A stretch of 64,000 bases of DNA from Geothrix sp. (GTDB lineage Bacteria; Acidobacteriota; Holophagae; Holophagales; Holophagaceae): the NCBI RefSeq assembly GCF_030219325.1, contig NZ_CP126625.1:3088857-3152856 (forward strand). Reading direction: 5' to 3'. The notes below the pieces were generated by a model. The model saw only the letters and a list, made by a program, of their open reading frames with translations. It was not told the origin of the DNA and ran no database searches. Shown here in pieces: positions 1 to 8,471 of the stretch. Both the position numbers and the translations under genes were made by a program. Each line of letters begins with the position of its first letter. The stretch's first letter is position 1.

Positions 1-168
<168 letters not shown>

Positions 169-184
169 GTTTCCGGGCCCCGCC

Positions 185-877
185 ATGCGTCGCGCCGATC
201 GGCTCTTCCAGATCGTGCAGCTGCTGCGGCGGGATCGCGTGAGCACGGCCGCCCGCCTGGCCCGCGAACTGGGCATCAGCGAGCGCACCCTGTACCGGGA
301 CGTCGCGGACCTCATGGCCTCCGGCGTTCCCATCGAGAGCGAGGCGGGCGTGGGCTACCGCCTGCCCCGGCATTTCGATCTCCCGCCCTTCATGTTCAAC
401 GCGGAGGAAGGCGAGGCGCTGCTCCTGGGTGCGCGCATCGTGGCGGCCTGGGGGGATCCCTCGCTCCGGGAGGCCGCAGAGAGCCTCCTCCGGAAGGTGG
501 AGGCGGTCCTACCGGCGGGACGCCGGAAGTCCCTGTCGGACCTCCCGTTCCTGGTTCCGGATTTCCATGTGCCGCCGGAGACCGCGCGCTTCCTCGGCGT
601 GCTCCGCCAGGGACTGCGGGAGCAACGCCGCGTGCGGATCGCCTACGCCCGGGCGGATGGGACCAGCTCGGACCGGGTGGTGCAGCCGCTGGGTCTGATC
701 TTCTGGGGCTACCGCTGGCACCTCGCGGCCTGGTGCGAGCTGCGCGAAGCCCTGCGCACCTTCCGCGTGGACCGGATCCAGGCTGGCGAGCTCATGGACG
801 CCTTCCAGCCCACGCGCGGCCAGGATCTGGAGAGCTACCTCGGGCGCATGCGGGCCGAGAATCCGGCTGGGGCCTGA
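185..877 (+). CDS. YafY-type HTH/WYL transcriptional regulator
   Basis: A 230-residue DNA-binding regulator. Residues about 5-58 form an HTH_11-type winged helix (ARELGISERTLYRDV is the recognition helix region). Residues about 125-215 form a WYL domain, where the name motif appears as WHLAAW and the terminal ligand-binding Arg segment as FRVDRI. WYL domains are thought to sense small ligands or nucleic acid. ATG 185 is chosen because the longer frame starts inside murA and the HTH begins right after this Met. The next gene encodes a DinB protein 65 bases downstream; YafY regulators are often found beside DinB or SRPBCC genes, so it probably controls that gene. Ligand unknown. Confidence 0.88.
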   Translation: MRRADRLFQIVQLLRRDRVSTAARLARELGISERTLYRDVADLMASGVPIESEAGVGYRLPRHFDLPPFMFNAEEGEALLLGARIVAAWGDPSLREAAESLLRKVEAVLPAGRRKSLSDLPFLVPDFHVPPETARFLGVLRQGLREQRRVRIAYARADGTSSDRVVQPLGLIFWGYRWHLAAWCELREALRTFRVDRIQAGELMDAFQPTRGQDLESYLGRMRAENPAGA

Positions 878-942
878 TCTCTCCTGCCACCAGGCTGTCA
901 GGAGCCCTGCGCCATGCTCAGGCCTCAACCCAAGGAGCCCCC

Positions 943-1446
943 ATGTCCATCTCCCAATCCCTTCTTCCCGAGTTCGGGCACGAAATGGCCGGCCTCCGCC
1001 GGGTGATCGAGCGCATCCCCGCGGACCGCATGGACTTCCGTCCCCACCCCAAGTCCTTCAGCCTCCACGATCTGGCCAACCACCTGGTCACGGTGCCGGG
1101 CTGGGCCCACACCACGATGACGGAGACGGAGCTGGATTTCGGACTCCCCGAGACCCGGGCCAGGCAGCCCAAGCCCAGCGATACGGTGGAAGGCCTGCTC
1201 CGAACCCTCGATGCGGGTGTGGAAAAAGCGCTGGAGGCGCTCTCCAGTGCAAGTGATGAGGACTTTCAGGTGATCTGGACCCTGAAGAATGAAGGCCAGG
1301 TGATCCTCGCCATGCCGCGCATCGCCGTCTACCGCGGCTTCGTCATGAACCATCTCGTCCACCACCGGGCCCAGCTCAGCGTCTACCTGCGCCTGCTGGA
1401 CGTGCCGGTGCCGTCCCTGTACGGACCCAGCGCCGACGAGGGTTGA
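943..1446 (+). CDS. DinB family putative metal-dependent hydrolase
   Basis: A 167-residue DinB/YfiT-like four-helix protein. The family's three metal-binding His positions can be placed: one in SLHDLANHLV (about residue 47) and two in MNHLVHHRAQLSVYLR near residues 136-140. Members are cytoplasmic, many act as thiol-dependent S-transferases or hydrolases, and most have unknown substrates. ATG 943 is preceded by AAGGAG at about seven bases, which decides the start over an in-frame extension into the regulator gene. It follows the WYL regulator in the same direction. A small hairpin follows the stop, with stems at 1447-1452 and 1461-1466 but no U tract. Confidence 0.85.
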   Translation: MSISQSLLPEFGHEMAGLRRVIERIPADRMDFRPHPKSFSLHDLANHLVTVPGWAHTTMTETELDFGLPETRARQPKPSDTVEGLLRTLDAGVEKALEALSSASDEDFQVIWTLKNEGQVILAMPRIAVYRGFVMNHLVHHRAQLSVYLRLLDVPVPSLYGPSADEG

Positions 1447-1545
1447 GGGGAGAGGGGCAACTCCCCACCTCCGGCCGATTCCCCATTCCCTGTGACGACT
1501 GCCACCCGGTCGCTGGGTTACACTGAATTTACGATCGGGGGATCC

Positions 1546-2493
1546 ATGTTCGGCGAGATGAAGGTCTTTTCCGGGAGCAGCCACCCGGAGCTGGCGAGGG
1601 GCATCGCGACCCACATGGGCATGCCCCTGGGCCGCCTCAAGGTGACCCGGTTCTCGAACGAGAACATCAAGGTGAAGATCGAGGAGAACGTCCGCGAGGC
1701 GGATGTCTTCGTGATCCAGTCCTCCTGCCCCCCCGTCAGCGACAACCTGATGGAGATGCTGATCCTCATCGACGCGCTGAAGTTCGCGTCCGCCGCCCGC
1801 ATCACCGCCGTCCTGCCCTACTTCCCCTACGCCCGCAGCGACAAGAAGGACGAGGCGCGCATTTCCATCACGGCCCGCCTGGTGGCCGACCTGCTGGAAA
1901 CCGCCGGCGCGGACCGGGTGCTCACCATGACCCTGCATGCCCCCCAAATCCTCGGTTTCTTCCGCAAGCCCGCCGACCAGCTGCTGGCCACGCCCATCCT
2001 CACCAACTACTTCCTGACCAAGGACCTCGGCAACACCACGGTGGTGGCCACGGATGCCGGCGCCGCCAAGTTCGCCGGCCACTTCGCCAAGCGCCTGTCG
2101 GTGCCCATGGCCATCATCGACAAGCGCCGCTTCGATGACTCCGAGAAGGCCCAGAGCGTGGCCCTCATCGGCGACGTGAAGGGGCGCGACGCCATCATCT
2201 ACGATGACGAGATCGCCACCGGCGGCTCCATCAAGGAGGCCGCCCGCATCCTCCGCGAGCTGGGCGCCAAGTCCGTGCGCGTGGGCGTCACCCATCCCGT
2301 GTTCTCGGGCAACGCGCTGGAGACGCTCAACTCCGCGAACCTGGACGAGCTGGTGGTCACGGACAGCATCCCGGTGTCCCCCGAGCGCGCCAAGGCCATG
2401 CCCTACCTCAAGGTGCTCTCCACCGCGGCGCTCTTCGGCGACGCGATCCTGCGCATCCACGGAGGACGGAGCATCAGCGAGATGATGGACTGA
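1546..2493 (+). CDS. prs: Ribose-phosphate pyrophosphokinase
   Basis: A 315-residue PRPP synthetase that transfers pyrophosphate from ATP to ribose 5-phosphate for purine, pyrimidine, His, Trp and NAD synthesis. Visible motifs are the N-terminal FSGSSHPELA, the metal/ATP region YFPYARSDKKDEARISITARL, the segment TLHAPQILGFF where most bacterial enzymes have DLHAGQ, and the PRPP loop DDEIATGGSI. The DLHAGQ change places it in a divergent subgroup. ATG 1546 follows a GGGGG ribosome-binding site; ATG 1558 (MKVFSG) is an alternative. The stop overlaps the next start as TGATG, so translation of the methyltransferase is probably coupled. Confidence 0.93.
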   Translation: MFGEMKVFSGSSHPELARGIATHMGMPLGRLKVTRFSNENIKVKIEENVREADVFVIQSSCPPVSDNLMEMLILIDALKFASAARITAVLPYFPYARSDKKDEARISITARLVADLLETAGADRVLTMTLHAPQILGFFRKPADQLLATPILTNYFLTKDLGNTTVVATDAGAAKFAGHFAKRLSVPMAIIDKRRFDDSEKAQSVALIGDVKGRDAIIYDDEIATGGSIKEAARILRELGAKSVRVGVTHPVFSGNALETLNSANLDELVVTDSIPVSPERAKAMPYLKVLSTAALFGDAILRIHGGRSISEMMD

Positions 2494-3656
2494 TGGACTC
2501 ACTCCTCGGCCCCATCGAGGCTGTCCCCAGCCTCGAGCTGCTGGGGCCTCAGGGGTCCGAGATCATCCGGCTCTTCACCCGGCCCTTCCTGCTGATGCAC
2601 CGGGCCTCGGAGCTGTACACCGCCCGGATCTGCCTGCTGCTGCTCCTGGATCTGGGTTGGGAGGACCGGCTCCGGGCCGGAACCACGCTTGATCAGCTCT
2701 GCCTTGGGCTGTCTGACCAGGTCCGGAAACCCCTGGCCTGGATGCTGCCCTTCCTCACCTATGAGGGCCTGCTCACCCGGATGGGCGAGGTCTACACCTT
2801 GAGCGGCAACCCGCCCCTGGACCTGGCCGGGATCCGCGCCCTCATGGAGGCCGAGGCCCCGGACCACGGCGTCAATTTCGATCTGCTCGACGGCGTGCGC
2901 GAGCGGATCCGCCCCTACTTCACCGAAGGGAAGGCCGGCGAGGGCCTGCTCTTCGACCTGACGCTCTTCCCCCTCTGGCTCTCCTACTTCCGCAACGAGA
3001 ACCTGTGCTACTACCCCAACAACCTGCTCGCCCTGCTGGCCCTGCGCGAGCAGCTGCCAGAAGGGGCCCGGGTGATGGAGCTGGGTGCCGGTGCCGGCTC
3101 CTTCGCCCAGCTGGTGGCGTGGAAGGGCGCGGAGGAGGGCTGGCTCGCCCGCATCGCTGAGTACCGCTTCACGGATGTGGCCCCGACCTTCCTGCGCCGC
3201 GCCCAGCGCGAGTTGAAGGCCGCCGCCCCGGGCCTTCCCCTCAGCTTCCAGGCGCTGGACCTGAACCGCCCGCTCGAAGACCAGGGCATCGGGCCCGCCA
3301 GCCTGGATGCCATCGTGGGCATCAACGTGCTGCACGTGGCCCAGGACCTCGAAGCCACCCTGGGCGACCTGCGGAGCCGGCTGAAACCATCCGGCCGCCT
3401 GGTGATCGGGGAGTGCCTGAAGCCCACCCTGGACCAGCCCCTCTACCTGGAGTTCTTCTTCAACTTCATCAAGAGCTTCACCGAGGTCACCCTGGATCCC
3501 CGCTGGCGTCCCCGCCATGGCTTCCTCACGCCGGAGGCCTGGGACGAGGCCCTGCGCCACGCCGGGTTCGCCCAGATCGCGCATACCCCGCCGCCCCGCC
3601 CCCTCATGGACCGGCACCCGAACTTCACCGTGGGGGCCCTTACGGCCCGGGCTTAG
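2493..3656 (+). CDS. Class I SAM-dependent methyltransferase
   Basis: A 387-residue protein with a helical N-terminal half, as in O-methyltransferases that carry a winged-helix dimerisation domain, and a C-terminal Rossmann methyltransferase. SAM motif I is VMELGAGAGSF near residue 190. The motif II/III region reads DAIVGINVLHVAQD, and LKPSGRLVIGE is the strand after it. The domain resembles Methyltransf_12 proteins found alone or inside polyketide synthases. The substrate is unknown. It overlaps prs by one base (TGATG) and its stop overlaps the convergent apbE stop. The link to prs looks like an operon arrangement rather than a pathway. Confidence 0.8.
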   Translation: MDSLLGPIEAVPSLELLGPQGSEIIRLFTRPFLLMHRASELYTARICLLLLLDLGWEDRLRAGTTLDQLCLGLSDQVRKPLAWMLPFLTYEGLLTRMGEVYTLSGNPPLDLAGIRALMEAEAPDHGVNFDLLDGVRERIRPYFTEGKAGEGLLFDLTLFPLWLSYFRNENLCYYPNNLLALLALREQLPEGARVMELGAGAGSFAQLVAWKGAEEGWLARIAEYRFTDVAPTFLRRAQRELKAAAPGLPLSFQALDLNRPLEDQGIGPASLDAIVGINVLHVAQDLEATLGDLRSRLKPSGRLVIGECLKPTLDQPLYLEFFFNFIKSFTEVTLDPRWRPRHGFLTPEAWDEALRHAGFAQIAHTPPPRPLMDRHPNFTVGALTARA

Positions 3657-4606
3657 GCAAAGGTGGCGATCCTCGCGAGACCCGTAGTCGTCAGCAGCTC
3701 GCCGGCCTCGGTGATGAGAGCGCCCTCCACCGAGGTCGAGGATTCGAGCAGGTGCAGCCCGCGCTGCGGCCCCAGCAGGAAGGTGGCCGTGGACAACCGC
3801 CCCGCCTCGAAGGCCGTGGGCGCCACCACCGTGACTGAGGCGAGGCCCCGGGCGGGGTGCCCCGTGGTGGCATCCAGGAGGTGGTGGTAGCGGATGCCCT
3901 CCACCTCGAAGCCGCGTTCATAGTCGCCCGAGGTCGCGATGCCGCAGTCCCCCTTCGCCCGGATGGCGAGCCGGAAGCGGTCGCGGTCGCGGGGGTCCTG
4001 CACGCCGATGACCCAGGGCTTCCGATCGCCACGCGACCCCACGGTGCGCACATCCCCCAGCAGGTTCACCAGGGCCGATTCCGCGCCTCCCGCCCGGAGC
4101 AGTTCCGCCACCCGGTCCGCCGCATACTCCTTGCCCACGCCGCCGAGATCCAGTTCCATGCCCCGCCGCGCCAGCCGGACCGTGCCGCAGCGCAGCTCCA
4201 CGGCGCCGGCATCCACGCAGGGCAGCAGGGCCTGGATGGCCTTCTCGGCGGGCACCACGCCCTTCCGGAAATCCCAGACCCGCCGGAGCACGCCCACCGT
4301 GGGGTCGAACCGGCCCTCCGTGAGCACGGCCAGGTCCAGCGCGGCCCTCACGAGGCCCTCGGTCTCGTCATCGATGATCACCGGCGCACCGCCTGCTTCG
4401 GTGTTGATCTCCGAAATCACGCTGGTCGGACGGTAGCGGGAAAACTTGGCTTCGATCCGCCGGGCTTCGGCCACGGCCGCCTGCATGAGGGTCGTCGCCG
4501 CGTCCTGGCCACGGACATCCACGAACTTCACCTCCGCCTCGCCGCCCATGAGGGGGAAGCGGGCCTGGTAGAGCGTCCGTGACTCCGGCGCCGTCAGTAC
4601 TGCCAC
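3653..4606 (-). CDS. apbE: ApbE family FAD:protein FMN transferase
   Basis: An ApbE-like flavin transferase of about 317 residues, a family that attaches FMN to Thr/Ser of extracytoplasmic redox proteins. Family signatures are present in order: RFPLMGGEAEV at the N-terminus, RYRPTSVISEIN, LDLGGVGKEYAADR, and GIATSGDYERGF followed by RYHHLLDATTGHPA, the metal/FAD site (usually HIIDPRTG). The start is uncertain. GTG 4606 overlaps the DUF3570 stop; ATG 4549 would remove the first conserved strand. No signal peptide or lipobox is visible with either start, which is odd for a periplasmic enzyme. No flavinylation-motif substrate was recognised in this window. It is the last gene of a three-gene minus operon. 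Confidence 0.88.
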   Translation of the reverse strand: MAVLTAPESRTLYQARFPLMGGEAEVKFVDVRGQDAATTLMQAAVAEARRIEAKFSRYRPTSVISEINTEAGGAPVIIDDETEGLVRAALDLAVLTEGRFDPTVGVLRRVWDFRKGVVPAEKAIQALLPCVDAGAVELRCGTVRLARRGMELDLGGVGKEYAADRVAELLRAGGAESALVNLLGDVRTVGSRGDRKPWVIGVQDPRDRDRFRLAIRAKGDCGIATSGDYERGFEVEGIRYHHLLDATTGHPARGLASVTVVAPTAFEAGRLSTATFLLGPQRGLHLLESSTSVEGALITEAGELLTTTGLARIATFA

Positions 4607-5760
4607 TTCAGGCTCAGGGTGGCGGTGGTGGTGTTGACGTCTGCCGCGGAGGTCGTGGGGCCTGCGTAGACAGCGGGAGAGCTCCCGGTGGCGGCGGTCT
4701 GCAGCGGCGTCACCGGGTTCTTGCCCTGCTGGATCTGGTAGGTGGCCCCGAGGCTTAGCGTCAGTCCCTCCGAGAGTTCGGTGGAGATGGCGCAACCGAG
4801 CAGGACGCTGCTGAAGGCCGAGAGCCGGTAGTCCGAGGACATGTAGGTCTGGGGGGCGGCGAACCTGGCGTCGTAGAAGGTGGCGGCGTTCTGGCTGTAG
4901 AGGCGCACCCGGGGCGTGAGGATCCAGCCCTCGTCGAGGTGCTGGTCGTAGGTGAAGTCCAGGGTGTGGGCCTTGAGGCCCCAGTCGTCGCGGTAGAAGC
5001 GGTACGTGGTCTTGAGGGCGCCGTCCCACTCGAAGTAGTGTGCCTGCTTGACGAAGTAGGCATCCCGCGCGCGGGTGTCCGGGCGGCGCTCGGGCGCCGT
5101 GGTGATGCCGACCGGCACGATGAGATAGGGCTCGTTGAGATCGCCCTTGAGGTTCATGCGGGAGAGGCCCACATCCAGCAGGTCGTCCTCGCCCAGCACC
5201 CAGGTCCATCCCAGCGAGTAGCCGTGGGTCTTCTTCGGCTGGCGGAGGGTGCTGGTCACCGGCGCCACGGTGTCGTCGGACAGGGAGATGCCGTAGTGGA
5301 GGGTGCCGCGGCCCTCGAACAGGGTCCAGGCATCGGAGAGGCCGTAGCCCCGGGCGATGTAGTCCTTCTCCACCGAGTGGGAGAGGTCCACCGTGGGCAG
5401 GTGGGCGCCGAAGCGGCGGCTGTAGGTGATCCCTTCGGATTTCCGCTCGTCGGTGTACTGCGCCATCGGGATCTTGCCGGCCGCGTTCGTGCTGGTCTGG
5501 CCCGAGGCCGAGGTGCTGGTGGTCACGCTGAGGGTCGGATAGGCGCCCGTGGGCGAGGCGCCGGAGATGCTGTCGTGGGAGAGCAGCAGGTCGATCTGGC
5601 CGAGGGCCTCGCTGAACTCGTGGTGGAGCAGGAGGGTGGGGTTCTGGACCCGCGTCCGGCCATCGGACTCGCTGTAGAACAGATAGCGCAGCTCCACGAA
5701 GGACTGGGCCCGGGCGACCCGACCGCCCAGCATGCCGAGGCCCGCGACCATCCATGGCAT
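4594..5760 (-). CDS. DUF3570 outer-membrane protein
   Basis: A DUF3570 protein of about 388 residues. A short hydrophobic leader (MPWMVAGLGMLGGRVARAQ) is followed by repeated amphipathic strands with aromatic belts (HYFEWDGALKTTYRFYRDDWG, DYRLSAFSSVLLG) and the chain ends in LKWQY, an outer-membrane-barrel-like terminus. Family function is unknown; from memory, DUF3570 genes often sit beside DUF4266, TlpA and ApbE genes, as here. An in-frame ATG at 5844, with AAGGAAGGGG upstream, would give a longer N-terminus overlapping the upstream gene; ATG 5760 was preferred because it leaves a normal-length leader. It overlaps the apbE GTG start. Confidence 0.78.
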   Translation of the reverse strand: MPWMVAGLGMLGGRVARAQSFVELRYLFYSESDGRTRVQNPTLLLHHEFSEALGQIDLLLSHDSISGASPTGAYPTLSVTTSTSASGQTSTNAAGKIPMAQYTDERKSEGITYSRRFGAHLPTVDLSHSVEKDYIARGYGLSDAWTLFEGRGTLHYGISLSDDTVAPVTSTLRQPKKTHGYSLGWTWVLGEDDLLDVGLSRMNLKGDLNEPYLIVPVGITTAPERRPDTRARDAYFVKQAHYFEWDGALKTTYRFYRDDWGLKAHTLDFTYDQHLDEGWILTPRVRLYSQNAATFYDARFAAPQTYMSSDYRLSAFSSVLLGCAISTELSEGLTLSLGATYQIQQGKNPVTPLQTAATGSSPAVYAGPTTSAADVNTTTATLSLKWQY

Positions 5761-5806
5761 GCCCCGCAGGACCAGGCGGCTCCTGCGCCGGAGGATGAAG
5801 GCGCGT

Positions 5807-6505
5807 TCAGTTGCAGCCACAGCCACCTCCCGCCGCGCCGCCATTGCCCGCGGCCCCTTCCTTGCTGGCATGGACGTGTTCCCGCAGGAGGGCCGTGAGC
5901 CGGTCGCCATCGAGGGCCATGATGGGATCCGCCAGGTGGCCGCGCCGCCAGGCCTTGAGGGCGCCCGTGGCCTGCAGCCCAGCCGCGACGCGGACTTCAC
6001 CCGCCGCGGCGCCTCCCGCCAGCAAGGCGGCCACGATGGCGGCCTCCTCCTGGGCGTGCGAGCCCCCCTCGAAGCGGGCGGCGATGCGGCCTTCCCGGTC
6101 AAGGATGAAGGTCGTGGGCATGGCCACCACCGAGAAGGCCTCGCCGGTCTGGCCCGCCGGATCGTGGAGGATCGTGAACCGCACGGGCACCTTCTCCAGG
6201 AAGGTCGCCACGGCGCTGGCATCCGCGTCCAGGGAGATGCCCACCACGCGCACCCCCTGGCCTGCGAACCGCGCCTGGAGGGCATCCAGTTCCGGCAGGC
6301 TCTTGCGGCAGGGGCCGCACCAGGAAGCCCAGAAATCCACCACCACCACCTGCCCCCTGAGGGCTTCCAGGGAGAAGGCCTTCCCCCCCTGGTCTTTCAG
6401 CTGGATGGCCGGAGCGGGACCACCCGGTCCGGCGGCATGGAGCAGGGCGCCCATCATCAGCAGGAGGGCGGCCAGGGGCCGGTGGAGCGGAAACCGTGGG
6501 TGCAT
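5807..6505 (-). CDS. TlpA-like thioredoxin fused to a C-terminal DUF4266 domain
   Basis: A 232-residue exported protein with two parts. After a signal peptide (about 1-25, ending LLHAAG), residues about 30-165 form a TlpA/AhpC-TSA thioredoxin fold with active site WCGPC (Cys63, Cys66) and cis-Pro in VVAMPTTFI. After an Ala/Gly-rich linker, residues about 183-232 match DUF4266: WRRGHLADPIM, an HVHASKEGAAG segment and the terminal GGGCGCN. DUF4266 is usually a separate small lipoprotein. The start MHPRF at 6505 is preceded by GGAG and opens the leader; a longer frame to 6544 adds no domain. It leads a minus operon with DUF3570 and apbE. Role inferred: thiol-redox or metal handling at the envelope. 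Confidence 0.82.
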   Translation of the reverse strand: MHPRFPLHRPLAALLLMMGALLHAAGPGGPAPAIQLKDQGGKAFSLEALRGQVVVVDFWASWCGPCRKSLPELDALQARFAGQGVRVVGISLDADASAVATFLEKVPVRFTILHDPAGQTGEAFSVVAMPTTFILDREGRIAARFEGGSHAQEEAAIVAALLAGGAAAGEVRVAAGLQATGALKAWRRGHLADPIMALDGDRLTALLREHVHASKEGAAGNGGAAGGGCGCN

Positions 6506-6627
6506 GGATCTCCAGATGCAGAAAGATCCGGTGGAGGGAACCATCGGATCCGGGGGTGGGGGAAGGCCTGTGACTCATTGTGTGCGGGATCTCTCGCAAA
6601 GGATCCCTGAGAATGTGTTTCAACACA

Positions 6628-6655
6628 CATGCGGCACCCCGGGGGGTGCCGCATG
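6628..6655 (-). terminator. Strong palindromic hairpin, probable terminator
   Basis: A perfect 13-base inverted repeat around two bases: CATGCGGCACCCC pairs with GGGGTGCCGCATG. It lies 20 bases after the stop of the minus-strand DUF4382 gene. A second short inverted repeat (TGTGT/ACACA, 6614-6629) adjoins it on the downstream side. No clean U tract follows. Confidence 0.6.
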
Positions 6656-6675
6656 CAGTCGGGAAGGGTCGACGA

Positions 6676-8331
6676 TCAGAATCCGGAGAACACGACCACG
6701 GAGTAGGCCGCGTAGGTGCCATCGGGCTTGGGCACCACGGCCACCCGGGTCACGGCGGGGGCGACGAGCTTGGTGGCCCAGGCGCTCTCGGGAATGGCCG
6801 TCACGGTGATGACGCCGGACTGGTTCGCCACTTCGAGGACGGCGGGCTGCATGCCCACGGTGGTGTTCAGGCTGACCGTGATGTTCTGCGTGGCCGCGGC
6901 GGAGTTGGTGAAGGTGAAGCCGAGCTGCCCGCCATTGTACGAGGTGCTGATGGTGCCCTTGGGCAGCGCCACGGGCAGGAAGATCGCGTTGTTGGCATCC
7001 CAGGCGCTGGTGCCGCTGTTCCAGACCAGGTCGCTCACGCCACGGACCCTGACGTCACCCGAGCCGGCGCAGGCAGCCGCGAAGGCGCCGCTGCTCGTGG
7101 AGGTCACGCCGGGGAAGCCGAGATACCACCAGGTGAAGGGATTGGCGTAGGCGTGGACCCGGTCGCCGGCCACAGGGTGGGTGTAGGTGAACTGGGTGGC
7201 GTCCGCCACCTTGATGGCACCGCCATCCACGGCCCGCTGGATGTTCACGGACTTGGCGTGCATCGGCACCTGCAGCGGATCTTTCACGTCCACCTGGACC
7301 TTGAAGCCCACCCACACATCGGCCAGGGTGGCCGTTCCAGTCCCGAGGGTCTGGTCCGTGCGGAAGGTGAAGGTGGTGTCGGCATCGATGGCGATGGCGC
7401 GGGGCACGCTGGCATTGGTGCTGACCAGCAGCTTGTTGTTCACGCGGTCCACCCCGACGACGTGACCCTCGGGGGTCCAGCCCGGCAGGGCGTTGACGCC
7501 GTACCACACCCGCACCGCCCAGAGGCTGCCGTCGCTCTGCATGCGCAGAGACACCAGCGCGTTCTTGCCCGCCGCCAGGCCTGCGAAGCTGCCCACGGTC
7601 TTGGTGTCCGCATCGAAGAACCAGGCGCCGGCGCCCACGTTCACGGTGAGGTCGTTCCCGCTGTCCGTGTGCAGCACGAAGCTGGAGGCGCCGACGGAGG
7701 CGATGGTGCCGCGGCGGTGCCGGAACATCATCTGGCCCATGCCCATCATGCCGTTCGGGTTGGGACGATGCTTGACCTGCAGGTTCAGGACCCAGTCGCC
7801 GTTGGGCAGCTGGACCAGGAAGAGGGGATGGCCCAGGTCGAAGTCGATCTGCACGGCATTGCTGCCGGTGGTGGTCACCACCAGGTCCGTCTCGAGAGCG
7901 ACGAGCACGCTGGCGCCGTTCACGTGCACCTGGCCGGCGGGCACGGTGGTGCCATCGGCCTTCACCAGGTTCACGCTCGCGGGATCGATGGTGACGCGCA
8001 GCGCGTCATAGGTGCCCACGGGAAGCTGGGCGGTGGCGAGCAGCTCGCCCACGCTGTCGAGGTCCACCAGGTTGATCTTGGCGGTGGCGCCCTCGAAGGC
8101 CACGACTTCCTTGGCATGGTCGGCCTTGCTCCGCAGGGTGATCTTGGTGACCACCACCTCGACGGCCGACCACTGGTCCGAGGGGGCGTCGGTCAGGATG
8201 ATCGAGGCCGAGCCGGTGGCCACGGGGGCCGGGGACGAGGAGCCGCTGCTGCCACCGCAGGCCACGGTCAGGGCCAGGGTGGTGAGGGCGGGCACCGCCA
8301 GCAGGGAGAAGGTCTTGAGCGAAGGGCGCAT
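6676..8331 (-). CDS. DUF4382 domain lipoprotein
   Basis: A 551-residue lipoprotein. The leader ends in LALTVACGG, a lipobox with modified Cys near residue 25, followed by a Ser/Gly-rich tether. Residues about 35-185 match DUF4382: the opening SIILTDAPSDQWSAVEVVVTKI, later LPVGTYDALRVTI, and a strand near DFDLGHPLFLV. The remainder is beta-rich with repeated strand patterns and no recognised catalytic motif. DUF4382 proteins are cell-surface or periplasmic and of unknown function. ATG 8331 follows a GGAGATCCCC ribosome-binding site; the reading frame extends upstream but is not leader-like. The gene diverges from the next one at 8472. Confidence 0.83.
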   Translation of the reverse strand: MRPSLKTFSLLAVPALTTLALTVACGGSSGSSSPAPVATGSASIILTDAPSDQWSAVEVVVTKITLRSKADHAKEVVAFEGATAKINLVDLDSVGELLATAQLPVGTYDALRVTIDPASVNLVKADGTTVPAGQVHVNGASVLVALETDLVVTTTGSNAVQIDFDLGHPLFLVQLPNGDWVLNLQVKHRPNPNGMMGMGQMMFRHRRGTIASVGASSFVLHTDSGNDLTVNVGAGAWFFDADTKTVGSFAGLAAGKNALVSLRMQSDGSLWAVRVWYGVNALPGWTPEGHVVGVDRVNNKLLVSTNASVPRAIAIDADTTFTFRTDQTLGTGTATLADVWVGFKVQVDVKDPLQVPMHAKSVNIQRAVDGGAIKVADATQFTYTHPVAGDRVHAYANPFTWWYLGFPGVTSTSSGAFAAACAGSGDVRVRGVSDLVWNSGTSAWDANNAIFLPVALPKGTISTSYNGGQLGFTFTNSAAATQNITVSLNTTVGMQPAVLEVANQSGVITVTAIPESAWATKLVAPAVTRVAVVPKPDGTYAAYSVVVFSGF

Positions 8332-8471
8332 GGGGATCTCCAGAGGTCGGAGCCGGGGCTCCAGATGAGAGGGTGAGGAATCGGACAACTCCACTGACCC
8401 GGGCCGGCGGAAAAGGGTTGATGGAAGAAAGTTGGGATGGCCCTGGTCCTTGTCTTGCAATACTTCCAGCC
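8332..8471. promoter_or_regulatory. Divergent intergenic region
   Basis: A 140-base gap between the start of the minus DUF4382 gene and the start of the plus AMP-ligase-like gene. It must hold promoters for both directions. No clear sigma-70 boxes, operator palindrome or riboswitch fold were recognised by eye. Confidence 0.4.

Noticed and set aside
1447-1466. Hairpin after the DinB gene as a terminator
   Set aside because: Only six base pairs, no U tract; kept as a note in the DinB entry.
1492-1545. TACACT at about 1519 as the prs -10 box
   Set aside because: No -35 at proper spacing could be placed, so no promoter is claimed.
6580-8376. Long plus-strand open frame opposite the DUF4382 lipoprotein
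   Set aside because: Composition is shadow-like (Gly/His/Val) and the opposite strand has a lipobox and a family match.
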